Source: Bacteroidota bacterium (GTDB taxonomy: Bacteria; Bacteroidota; Bacteroidia; Bacteroidales; FEN-979). Taken from it: a stretch of 64,000 bases of DNA. The DNA lies in NCBI GenBank assembly GCA_026391775.1, contig JAPLDK010000068.1, forward strand, positions 28,468 through 92,467. Direction: 5' to 3'. Position numbers and translations under genes: made by a program. Below the pieces are notes generated by a model. It ran no database searches. It saw only the letters and a list, made by a program, of their open reading frames with translations, and was not told where the DNA came from. Shown piece after piece: positions 48,925 through 56,880 of this stretch; the first letter of the stretch is position 1, and each line of letters opens with the position of its first letter.

Positions 48925-50650
48925 ACTCCAATATAGCCATCCCGTCGGCAATCATTTTGGACAATGAAGGCTCAGATTGTTTTGAATGCAGGAATACAGT
49001 GATTGCGCTGGCCACATCATCATCAATCTTTTTTGTCTTAAGCAATTCCAGAATCTCCAGGGCGCATAACCAGTCTCCCGGATGTTCCTTTTTAAGTTCC
49101 TCCCATAATGAAGGCAGGAGGGCAAAAGAACAATTATTTTCACGGATATCGCGGACCTTCTGGTAAATGGCATGTAGGCTAAGGGCTGTCTCATCATGCC
49201 TGATCTTATGGGTTTTTTCTGCAGGGGCAGGGTAGAACAGGCCGAAAGCTTCAGGATCAGCAGGGCCGGCATAAACCGAAACTATGTTTTTTCCCACAGC
49301 CATGTCGTAGGTTCCCCAGGAAGGTTCAAAAAGGGTTTTCCCTTCATAGCTTACCATGCAATCATCAAAGCCAAGCAGGATAAGCCTGCCATCGCGGATG
49401 GTCAGATGTTTGATGACCCCGGCAACATGCACTCCCGATTCGAAGTCCAGGTTTACATGCTCTCCCTCGTTGAGTCCGATCTGCCCAAGTTCTTCTTCGG
49501 AAAAATCTTCAAGCGCAACCGAAAGGTATCGTATCATCCCTACCGGTGACCCAAAACCCTGGCTGTGGTATGCTTTACCGTGGCCGGGAAGTTCTTTTCC
49601 TGCATAGTTCAGGTTTGTGGGGCCTGCAGTACGGATATAAACGGTTCCACCGTTTTTTTCCAGAACTTCTGTAAATATCCCGGAAATCTCCAGGCCGGAA
49701 CTGTAAACGCAGGTCCCGGTATCTTCGGAACGTATGGCCTGGTTAAGGCCATACAGCCCGCCCCTGTGCACTGCCATTGTACTGGCAAATTCATTAAGCA
49801 CCCTGTTAAGAGTATCAAAATCAGGGGTTACAAAAAGCTGGGGCTGGGGCTCTGTGATATCAAAATTATAATTCGCTGCTTCAACGGTAAGCGGCAGTTT
49901 TCTCACATGCGGCTTAAGGCATTCCGAGCTTTCGGCAATTGACGAAAGCAGGCCAGCTCCATATATCTTCGGATTTTCCAGGCTGCCTATAAGCCCATAC
50001 TCAACGGTCCACCAATGAAGGCTCCTGATCTTTGCAAGTTCCGATGATTCTCCCATGTTGTTTGAACAACCGGTAAGATGCTGCCCGGCCTGTTGAATAG
50101 CTTCCAATGTGGAATAAGGGTCTGCTTTTATTATTGATAAATGGCGGATGGCCTTGTATAGTTTATAATCCTGGGGAGATAAAAATGCCTTTGACCCGAT
50201 CTCACCGAAACGTCTTAAAAAATCTGCGTATTTCGGATCTGCAATAATGGGGGCATGCCCGGCCGCCTCATGGATGATATCGGGTGCAGGGGTATAACCT
50301 ATCTGATCTATGGGCCGTATATCCGCAGCGATCACAAGAATATTATATGCCTGGAAAGCCATGAAGGCTGAAGGCGGGATAAAACCGTCGACCGCCACAG
50401 CTGCCCAGCCTATATCCTTAAGGATGCGGTTCATCCCATACATGCTTGGGATCTTATCAAGGCTGATGCCGGTCTTTTTCAGGCCCTCGAAGTAGGCCTC
50501 ATGGGCCATCTTGCCCAGGTAGTGCACATTCTGCCGCATCACATACCTCCATACGGCATGGTCCTGTGCACTATATTCATCGTAAGGTTGGTCAATAACC
50601 AGGCTCATCAGATGTTCCGGCAATTGTTCCAATATTTCGTTCATTTCCAT
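48908..50650 (-). CDS. phhA: Aromatic amino acid hydroxylase (phenylalanine 4-monooxygenase-like)
   Basis: 580 residues. The catalytic domain (about 60-330) has GYTPAPDIIHEAAGHAPII with the two iron His ligands in the H-E-A-A-G-H motif, plus RFGEIGSKAF and WWTVEYGLIG with the Glu ligand. It uses tetrahydropterin and O2 to make tyrosine from phenylalanine. The C-terminal part (about 340-580) is longer than in PhhA and lacks a recognised domain. It is the last gene of a Phe/Tyr catabolic operon (56426-48908, minus). Confidence 0.88.
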   Translation of the reverse strand: MEMNEILEQLPEHLMSLVIDQPYDEYSAQDHAVWRYVMRQNVHYLGKMAHEAYFEGLKKTGISLDKIPSMYGMNRILKDIGWAAVAVDGFIPPSAFMAFQAYNILVIAADIRPIDQIGYTPAPDIIHEAAGHAPIIADPKYADFLRRFGEIGSKAFLSPQDYKLYKAIRHLSIIKADPYSTLEAIQQAGQHLTGCSNNMGESSELAKIRSLHWWTVEYGLIGSLENPKIYGAGLLSSIAESSECLKPHVRKLPLTVEAANYNFDITEPQPQLFVTPDFDTLNRVLNEFASTMAVHRGGLYGLNQAIRSEDTGTCVYSSGLEISGIFTEVLEKNGGTVYIRTAGPTNLNYAGKELPGHGKAYHSQGFGSPVGMIRYLSVALEDFSEEELGQIGLNEGEHVNLDFESGVHVAGVIKHLTIRDGRLILLGFDDCMVSYEGKTLFEPSWGTYDMAVGKNIVSVYAGPADPEAFGLFYPAPAEKTHKIRHDETALSLHAIYQKVRDIRENNCSFALLPSLWEELKKEHPGDWLCALEILELLKTKKIDDDVASAITVFLHSKQSEPSLSKMIADGMAILEFISQA

Positions 50651-50673
50651 TGGTTCACTGATTATCCGCCCTG

Positions 50674-51318
50674 TCAGTCTTTCGGCTTTGGAACTTCGAA
50701 GAGGGCAGTCCCCGAAGCCCTTACGTAATACTCTTCTCCCAAACGCCCCACCAAGTCTGCCTTATATGGATCAATCCGTCCATTCTTATCCAGTATACCC
50801 GGATCGACATGCATCCTGAGGATCTCGCAAAGCACAAGATTGCCGGCCGACCCCTGGGTCCCTGTTTCGATCACCTGCAGCACCTTGCATTCAAACTGCA
50901 CGGGAGATTCCTTAACACGGAAGGGTTTAACAAGGTCGGAAGGAACCATTCCGAACCCTACCTTGTGAAATTCATTCACTCCCCTGGGGAAATTGGCGCT
51001 GGCATCGCTCACCTTCTGCAACATACTGTACGAAACCACATTGATGACCACCTCGGGGACCTCTTTCACATTCAGGTAGGTGTCTTTCAGCGTATTGTCA
51101 CGCCCCCTGCGCGAGGGTGAAAAGATCATAATTGGAGGATTCATCCCGAACACATTAAAAAAGCTGAAAGGCGAAAGGTTGGGCCGGCCCAGGAGATCTA
51201 TTGTGCTGGCAAAGGCAATGGGTCTGGGGGCAACTGCTCCCTGCACCAGCCCCTGCAGCTTTGGGATACTGAGTTCCTTAGGGTCGAAGTGGAGGTATTC
51301 TGTTGTGAGGTTTTCCAT
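50674..51318 (-). CDS. Flavin reductase-like FMN-binding split-barrel protein
   Basis: 214 residues. Starts MENLTTEYLHFDPKELSIPKLQGLVQGAVAPRPIAFASTIDLLGRPNLSPFSFFN, the typical opening of the flavin reductase-like/DUF447 split-barrel FMN family. Later ANFPRGVNEFHKVGFG, SPVQFECKV and LVLCEILRMH. It could supply reduced flavin or have an unrelated FMN role. It sits between fahA and the hydroxylase, so it may act in aromatic catabolism, but it does not look like the missing maleylacetoacetate isomerase (GST fold). Confidence 0.83.
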   Translation of the reverse strand: MENLTTEYLHFDPKELSIPKLQGLVQGAVAPRPIAFASTIDLLGRPNLSPFSFFNVFGMNPPIMIFSPSRRGRDNTLKDTYLNVKEVPEVVINVVSYSMLQKVSDASANFPRGVNEFHKVGFGMVPSDLVKPFRVKESPVQFECKVLQVIETGTQGSAGNLVLCEILRMHVDPGILDKNGRIDPYKADLVGRLGEEYYVRASGTALFEVPKPKD

Positions 51319-51357
51319 CGATTCATTTATAAGCGGGTAAAAATTTGAAAGACAGTT

Positions 51358-52632
51358 TTATAAGACAGCGGGAAGGATTTTTGTGGTCGCCTCCCCGAAA
51401 CCAAGCCTTAATCCAGGCTTTTCACAATACCCTCTCATGATGACCGTGTCGTTATCATGGATGAAACTGCGTTCGCTGCCATCGGGCATTTTAAGCGGTT
51501 TTGTCCCTTTCCAGGCAATTTCCAGCATAGACCCGAATGAATCAGGATTGGGGCCACTGATAGTACCCGAAGCATACATATCACCAACCCCGATATTGCA
51601 GCCGTTCACTGTCTGGTGGGCAAGCTGCTGGGCCAGGTTCCAGTACATGTATTTGTAGTTGGACTGGCAAATCCTATATTCAGGTTGTCCTTCAGCCTGG
51701 ATCAGGACATCCAGGTGTATATCAAAATTGTGGTTACCAGTATATTGCAGGTATGGCAGAACCGTGGGGTCCTGCACAGGCCCGGGAACCCTGAAAGGTT
51801 CAAGTGCATCAAGGGTTACAATCCAGGGAGAGACTACCGATCCGAAATTTTTTGCAAGGAACGGGCCAAGAGGAATGTACTCCCATCGTTGGATGTCCCT
51901 TGCCGAAAGGTCGTTGAACAGAAGCATCCCGAAGATATGGTCTTCTGCATCGACCGTACTCACAGAAGTTCCAAGCGCAGTCTTCTTCCCAGTAATGAAG
52001 GCCATCTCCAGTTCAAAGTCCAGTTCATTCGTGGGACCGAAAACCGGGGTATCAGAATCAGAAGGTTTTATCTGCCCTTTGGGTCGGTGGATTGCAGTTT
52101 CCGAAACCACTATGGAGGAGCTTCGGCCGTGGTAACCCACGGGCAAATGTTTCCAGTTCGGAAGCAATGCATTAGCCGGGTCGCGAAACATCATTCCTAC
52201 ATTGGTTGCGTGTTCAATGCTTGAATAAAAGTCAGTATAATCACCCACTTTCACAGGCATCAGCATCTGAACCAAGGATATGTTGTAAAGCACGTCATTT
52301 GTATCGCTGATCCTTTCCCTGGCCTCCGTATTTTCCGAACCGAACAGCAGAAAAAGCTGTTTTCGCTGCGAACGCCAGATAGGTTTCCCAAGTTCAATGA
52401 ACGGATTGAGGTAAGGATAGTTGAAAACACCCGGGTTGATGCCCAGTCCGTCAAGAAATCCATGCTCAGCCAGCGTAAACAGGTCAATTACCGTGTCTCC
52501 TATTCGTGTTGCGGCATGAGGGGAACGTACGCCGACCTTGAAAATGCCGAAAGGAAGATTCTGAATCGGGAAATCACTGCCGGTTTCCACGGGCAGCCAG
52601 GATTTTAAGGCGGGATCTATCATTTTATCCAT
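51358..52632 (-). CDS. fahA: Fumarylacetoacetase
   Basis: 424 residues, normal length. N-terminal part FPIQNLPFGIFK; catalytic part PVGYHGRSSSIVVSETAIHRPKGQ, FELEMAFITGKK, DHIFGMLLFNDLSARDIQRWEY, PLGPFLAKNFG, GTISGPNPDSFGSMLEIAWKG. It hydrolyses fumarylacetoacetate to fumarate and acetoacetate, the last step of tyrosine catabolism. Upstream (26 bp) is hpd; downstream, the flavin reductase gene. Confidence 0.95.
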   Translation of the reverse strand: MDKMIDPALKSWLPVETGSDFPIQNLPFGIFKVGVRSPHAATRIGDTVIDLFTLAEHGFLDGLGINPGVFNYPYLNPFIELGKPIWRSQRKQLFLLFGSENTEARERISDTNDVLYNISLVQMLMPVKVGDYTDFYSSIEHATNVGMMFRDPANALLPNWKHLPVGYHGRSSSIVVSETAIHRPKGQIKPSDSDTPVFGPTNELDFELEMAFITGKKTALGTSVSTVDAEDHIFGMLLFNDLSARDIQRWEYIPLGPFLAKNFGSVVSPWIVTLDALEPFRVPGPVQDPTVLPYLQYTGNHNFDIHLDVLIQAEGQPEYRICQSNYKYMYWNLAQQLAHQTVNGCNIGVGDMYASGTISGPNPDSFGSMLEIAWKGTKPLKMPDGSERSFIHDNDTVIMRGYCEKPGLRLGFGEATTKILPAVL

Positions 52633-52659
52633 TTTTCTTGCGTATTAAAAACCAGGTGA

Positions 52660-53754
52660 TTAAAGTGTTCCGCGGCGTTCCTGTTCCAGTTCGATTGATT
52701 CGAAGAGGGCCTTGAAATTGCCTTTGCCGAATGACTTTGCACCCTTGCGCTGTATGATCTCGTAAAACACCGTGGGTCTGTCCTGTACCGGTTTACTGAA
52801 GATCTGGAGAAGGTAACCATCTTCATCGCGATCTACAAGTATGCCCTGCTCCCTGATGGGGGCAAGAAACTCATCAATTTTCCCAACACGGTCAAGCAAA
52901 GTATCATAATAAGTATCGGGAACCCGCAGGAACTCAACGCCACGGTTCTTCAATTCAATTACCGTTTCAATGATATTATCAGTTGCCATGGCAACATGCT
53001 GAGCCCCGGCACCGTGATAAAATTCAATATATTCTTCGATCTGGGATTTTTTCTTTCCATGTGCTGGTTCGTTCAGGGGGAATTTTATGTACATGTTACT
53101 GCTTGCCATCACTTTGCTCATAAGGGCGGTAAACTCTGTCGAAATATCCTTGTCATCAAAGGAGATCAGCTGGTTAAACCCCATCACTTCATGGTAAAAC
53201 TCAGCCCAGGTGTTCATTTCACCCCAATTGACATTCCCTACAAGGTGGTCTACATACTTCAAACCTACTGAAGAGGGCTTATATACTGGATCCCAGCTCA
53301 CGAAGCCGGGGAGGAAAATTCCTGTGTAATTTTTCCTCTCAACAAAAATATGCAAGGTTTCGCCGTAGGTGTGAATGCCCGACAAAACGACTTCCCCGTT
53401 GGTATCCTTATCGGAACAAGGTTCAAGGCAGGATTTCGCACCCCTTCTGACTGTCTCTTCCCAGGATTTCCGGGCATCGTCGACCCAAAGGGCAATCACC
53501 TTGATCCCGTCGCCATGAAGTTTGCAATGCTCCGAAACAGGAGAATCAGGGACCAGAGAACTGGTCAGCACAAAGGTTATTTTATCTTGCCGCAGCACAT
53601 AGGTAGTGCGGTCTTTCAGGCCTGTCTCTAGACCGGCATAGGCCAGGGGCTGAAAACCGAAGGCAGCCTGGTAATAATGGGCTGCCTGTTTGGCATTTCC
53701 CACATAAAACTCGATATAATCGGTTCCGTTGATTGGCAGGAAATCTGTTTGCAT
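52660..53754 (-). CDS. hpd: 4-hydroxyphenylpyruvate dioxygenase
   Basis: 364 residues. N-terminal vicinal-oxygen-chelate half (YIEFYVGNAKQAAHYYQAAFGF) and C-terminal half with the Fe ligands: His in YVDHLVGNV, His in GAGAQHVAMAT, Glu near the C-terminus in FYEIIQRKGAKSFGKGNFKALF. It converts 4-hydroxyphenylpyruvate to homogentisate with O2. Between hmgA and fahA in the operon. The 98 bp upstream (53755-53852) hold short direct repeats of the type GCATCYTG and nothing else recognisable. Confidence 0.95.
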   Translation of the reverse strand: MQTDFLPINGTDYIEFYVGNAKQAAHYYQAAFGFQPLAYAGLETGLKDRTTYVLRQDKITFVLTSSLVPDSPVSEHCKLHGDGIKVIALWVDDARKSWEETVRRGAKSCLEPCSDKDTNGEVVLSGIHTYGETLHIFVERKNYTGIFLPGFVSWDPVYKPSSVGLKYVDHLVGNVNWGEMNTWAEFYHEVMGFNQLISFDDKDISTEFTALMSKVMASSNMYIKFPLNEPAHGKKKSQIEEYIEFYHGAGAQHVAMATDNIIETVIELKNRGVEFLRVPDTYYDTLLDRVGKIDEFLAPIREQGILVDRDEDGYLLQIFSKPVQDRPTVFYEIIQRKGAKSFGKGNFKALFESIELEQERRGTL

Positions 53755-53852
53755 ACTTTTATTTGTTGTTGGTTACTTGTTATTGATTATTGTTTATTGG
53801 ATTCGGGATGCTCGATTTGTTTCATCCTGCATCCTGGATCCCGCATCTTGCA

Positions 53853-55013
53853 TCACTTTTCCATCCACGACCTGTAATAATCCGGGTCTTCGATCGCGAA
53901 GGCCTGTTCGGTGATCATCAATGGCCTGAAAGTATCGACCATCACGGCCAGTTCTTTAGTTTCTTTTGCGCCAATACTGCGTTCCACTGCGCCGGGATGA
54001 GGGCCATGAACGATGCCTTTGGGATGCAGGGTGATATATCCCTGTTTGATGTTGTTGCGGCTCATGAAATCCCCGTCTACGTAATAAAGCACTTCATCCG
54101 AATCGACATTGCTGTGATTGTATGGAGCAGGGATAGCCTGGGGGTGGTAATCATACAGCCTGGGCACGAAAGCACAAATCACGAAGGCAGGATTTTCGAA
54201 AGTCTGGTGCACAGGCGGCGGTTGATGGAGCCGGCCGGTGATAGGCTCGAAATCGTGGATCGACAAGGCATACGGATAATGATATCCGTCCCAGCCAATA
54301 AGATCAAAAGGATGGGTGGCATAATGATACGGCCATATTCTGCCTTCCCGTTTGATTTTCACCAGGAAGTCGCCTTTTTTCTCATGAGTTTCAAGTTCCT
54401 GCGGTTTGCGGATGTCACGCTCATAATAGGGCGCATGTTCGAGCAGCTGCCCGGCCTTGTTCACATATCGTTTCGGGAACCTCAGCGGTTGGGGAGATTC
54501 AACTATAAATAACCTGTTGTCTGCGGATGAAAACGAGAGTTGATAAATAACGCCCCTGGGTATTACAAGGTGATCGCCCGGTGTGAACGGGATGTTTCCG
54601 TAAATGGATTTCAGGATTCCTTCGCCTTTGTGCACAAATATCATCTCATCGGCCCCTGAATTCTTGAAAAAATAATCCTGCATGGACTGACGCGGTGCTG
54701 CCAGGCTGATATGGCAGTCGGAGTTGACAAGTATGGGAACCCTGCTTTCGAGGTAATCGTCGGCCGTTGCAACTTCAAAACCTTTGAAAAGCCTGTGCTG
54801 CATATTATCAGGATCGGCGATCTTAGGTGCAACAGAATATGCGGGCTCGATTTTCAGGACCTGGGTAGGCGGGTTGCAATGGTAAACCAGGGAATACAGG
54901 TCGGAGAAGCCTTCGGTCGATACCAGCTGTTCGGCATAGAGGCCTCCGTGGGGCTTGCGGAAAGTTGTATGCCGTTTGGGCGGGATCTGGCCTAGGGTAT
55001 GGTAATGGGGCAT
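53853..55013 (-). CDS. hmgA: Homogentisate 1,2-dioxygenase
   Basis: 386 residues. It begins MPHYHTLGQIPPKRHTTFRKPHGGLYAEQL; the cupin core has VHKGEGILKSIYG and GDHLVIPRGVIYQLSF; the metal site region is HPKGIVHGPHPGAVERSIG (His ligands in HGPHPG). It opens homogentisate to maleylacetoacetate using O2 and Fe(II). Next in the pathway after hpd. Confidence 0.93.
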   Translation of the reverse strand: MPHYHTLGQIPPKRHTTFRKPHGGLYAEQLVSTEGFSDLYSLVYHCNPPTQVLKIEPAYSVAPKIADPDNMQHRLFKGFEVATADDYLESRVPILVNSDCHISLAAPRQSMQDYFFKNSGADEMIFVHKGEGILKSIYGNIPFTPGDHLVIPRGVIYQLSFSSADNRLFIVESPQPLRFPKRYVNKAGQLLEHAPYYERDIRKPQELETHEKKGDFLVKIKREGRIWPYHYATHPFDLIGWDGYHYPYALSIHDFEPITGRLHQPPPVHQTFENPAFVICAFVPRLYDYHPQAIPAPYNHSNVDSDEVLYYVDGDFMSRNNIKQGYITLHPKGIVHGPHPGAVERSIGAKETKELAVMVDTFRPLMITEQAFAIEDPDYYRSWMEK

Positions 55014-55056
55014 AATTTTATTTTTAAATAGCGAGGTAGCGAGGTAGCGAAATAAA

Positions 55057-55713
55057 TTAAATTTTCATTTCGGGGATTTCTCCCTCAAAAATAAGTTTGC
55101 CTTCGGTGGCATTGACGATTTCTTCAACACTCACGCCAGGTGCGCGTTCGAGGAGTTTGAATCCTTCTGGCGTTACATCCAGAACGGCGAGGTCGGAGAC
55201 TATGCGTTTTACTACTCCCACACCGGTAAGCGGCAGGGTGCATTTTTTCAGGAGTTTCGATTCTCCCTGGGGGTTGGTGTGCATCATGGCCACGATGATG
55301 TTCCTCGCTGAAGCCACAAGATCCATAGCCCCTCCCATTCCCTTGACCAGCTTGCCGGGAATCTTCCAGCTGGCTATATCACCGGTTTCAGATACCTCGA
55401 AAGCCCCCAGCACGGTGAGGTCAATATGCCCTCCCCGTATCATGGCAAAGCTCATGGATGAATCAAAAAATGCCGCGCCGGGCAGGGCCGTAATGGTCTG
55501 CTTCCCTGCATTGATCAGGTCGGGGTCCACTTTCTCTTTTGTGGGAAACGGGCCTATGCCGAGAAGGCCGTTTTCTGATTGCAGTATGATTTGCATGCCT
55601 TTGGGGACATAATTCGCTACAAGGGTCGGGATTCCGATTCCAAGGTTCACGTAATATCCATCGCGTAACTCCTGGGCTATTCGCTTTGCTATTCCGTTCT
55701 TATCAAGTGCCAT
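55057..55713 (-). CDS. scoB: 3-oxoacid CoA-transferase subunit B
   Basis: 218 residues. [34 protein letters not shown] with the catalytic Glu (E in SENG), [23 protein letters not shown] and GAMDLVASA. With subunit A it activates acetoacetate using succinyl-CoA; acetoacetate is the product of fahA, explaining its place at the head of this operon. Confidence 0.95.
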   Translation of the reverse strand: MALDKNGIAKRIAQELRDGYYVNLGIGIPTLVANYVPKGMQIILQSENGLLGIGPFPTKEKVDPDLINAGKQTITALPGAAFFDSSMSFAMIRGGHIDLTVLGAFEVSETGDIASWKIPGKLVKGMGGAMDLVASARNIIVAMMHTNPQGESKLLKKCTLPLTGVGVVKRIVSDLAVLDVTPEGFKLLERAPGVSVEEIVNATEGKLIFEGEIPEMKI

Positions 55714-55733
55714 AATGAGATTCTTTAGGTTGA

Positions 55734-56426
55734 TTATTCGCGGGTTGTAGCAAATTCAATCCGCTTTTCATAATTACTTCCCTGGAATATCCTTTGAACA
55801 AATACTCCTGGTGTATGGATATGGTTGGGATCGAGGTTGCCAACAGGGACCAGTTCCTCCACCTCTGCAATGGTGATCTTTCCGGCCATGGCCATAGCCT
55901 GGTTGAAGTTATTGGCTACATACCTGTATACCAGATTGCCGTTGGTATCTCCTTTCCAGGCTTTGACGATAGCAAAATCAGCTTTGAGCCACTGCTCTTC
56001 GAGGTACATTTTGCCTTCAACCTGCCTTACAGGTTTGCCCTCAGCCACTTCGGTGCCAAAACCTGCCGGGACGAAAAATGCAGGAATTCCTGCACCACCT
56101 GCCCGGCATCGTTCCGCCAGTGTTCCCTGGGGGATAAGTTCAACTTCGAGTTCTCCGCTTAAAAGCTGACGTTCAAATTCCTTGTTCTCTCCAACATAGG
56201 AAGAGATCATTTTCCTGATCTGGTGTTTCCTCAGAAGCATGCCGAGTCCGAAACCATCAACACCTGCATTGTTCGAGATACAGGTCAGACCTGTAATGTC
56301 TGAAGCAGCAAGAGCTGCAATACAATTTTCGGGTATCCCGCAGAGGCCGAAACCACCCAGCATCAGGGTCATGTTACTTTCAATTCCGCGAATCGCTTCC
56401 TGGGCGCTTTGTACTACTTTGTTCAT
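55734..56426 (-). CDS. scoA: 3-oxoacid CoA-transferase subunit A
   Basis: 230 residues. It has [58 protein letters not shown] and [13 protein letters not shown], typical of the alpha subunit of succinyl-CoA:3-oxoacid CoA-transferase. First gene of the operon (minus strand), 20 bp before scoB. The upstream region (56427-56880) is non-coding and holds the small RNA described below. Confidence 0.95.
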   Translation of the reverse strand: MNKVVQSAQEAIRGIESNMTLMLGGFGLCGIPENCIAALAASDITGLTCISNNAGVDGFGLGMLLRKHQIRKMISSYVGENKEFERQLLSGELEVELIPQGTLAERCRAGGAGIPAFFVPAGFGTEVAEGKPVRQVEGKMYLEEQWLKADFAIVKAWKGDTNGNLVYRYVANNFNQAMAMAGKITIAEVEELVPVGNLDPNHIHTPGVFVQRIFQGSNYEKRIEFATTRE

Positions 56427-56539
56427 GTGAAAAAGAATCTTTCACAAATTTATAATAATTCTAAATAAAAACAAAAAAGTGCCGGGAAAAATTAATTGGG
56501 AAGTGAAATGTTAAGTATTGTTAATTTATGTTAAACCCC

Positions 56540-56570
56540 TTGACAAGAGGTTTGGGTGGAAGTACATTTG
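56540..56570 (+). promoter_or_regulatory. Promoter of a probable small RNA
   Basis: TTG (56540-56542), 20-nt spacer, TACATTTG (56563-56570): Bacteroidota consensus with a -33 of CTTG. It points toward the structured region 56577-56742, which has no ORF. Confidence 0.6.
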
Positions 56571-56576
56571 TGCCAG

Positions 56577-56742
56577 AAATAATCTGAAAAAAGAAAAAGA
56601 AACAGATTACGAAAATGTAAATTTTGTGCGCATTAAGGGATGACCTTAATACGGTTCAGAGAGCCCACGGCTCAATAAAAAGATCCGTTTAACGGATAAA
56701 AGCAAGAATGCTTGAACGCCCCCCAGCGGGGCGTTCTTATTT
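56577..56742 (+). ncRNA. Structured small RNA candidate, about 166 nt
   Basis: Non-coding, with a good promoter before it and an intrinsic terminator after it. Hairpins in order: AATCTG/CAGATT (56581-56608), AAAAT/ATTTT (56612-56625), ATTAAGG/CCTTAAT (56632-56650), GAGCC/GGCTC (56661-56673), ATCCGTT/AACGGAT (56683-56697), AAGCA/TGCTT (56700-56713), then the terminator. The series of short stems is unlike a single long duplex such as 6S RNA, and I do not recognise an Rfam family. It lies between divergent or convergent genes, so it is likely a separate transcript. Confidence 0.6.
56714..56742 (+). terminator. Intrinsic terminator of the small RNA
   Basis: GAACGCCCC (56714-56722), loop CCAGC, GGGGCGTTC (56728-56736), then TTATTT. 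A perfect 9-bp GC-rich stem. The following 56743-56880 holds only a weak 8-bp hairpin (TGTCGCTG/CAGCGACA, 56767-56795). Confidence 0.82.
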
Positions 56743-56880
56743 ATAACAATTCAAATGCAATAATGCTGTCGCTGGCTTACATTTTCACAGCGACAATGCT
56801 CCTGTTAGCCTTCTTTTCCGGGCGATGAAATTGCCTGGCCTAAGCAGTATCTGAGGGCAAAGAAAAAATAAAATTTTCTC

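Noticed and set aside
50674..51318. Flavin reductase-like gene as the missing maleylacetoacetate isomerase
   Set aside because: The isomerase is a GST-type protein; this has a split-barrel FMN opening and no GST features.
56577..56742. Small RNA as 6S RNA or tmRNA
   Set aside because: A series of short hairpins does not give the long 6S duplex; no tRNA-like ends or tag ORF are seen. No family is assigned.
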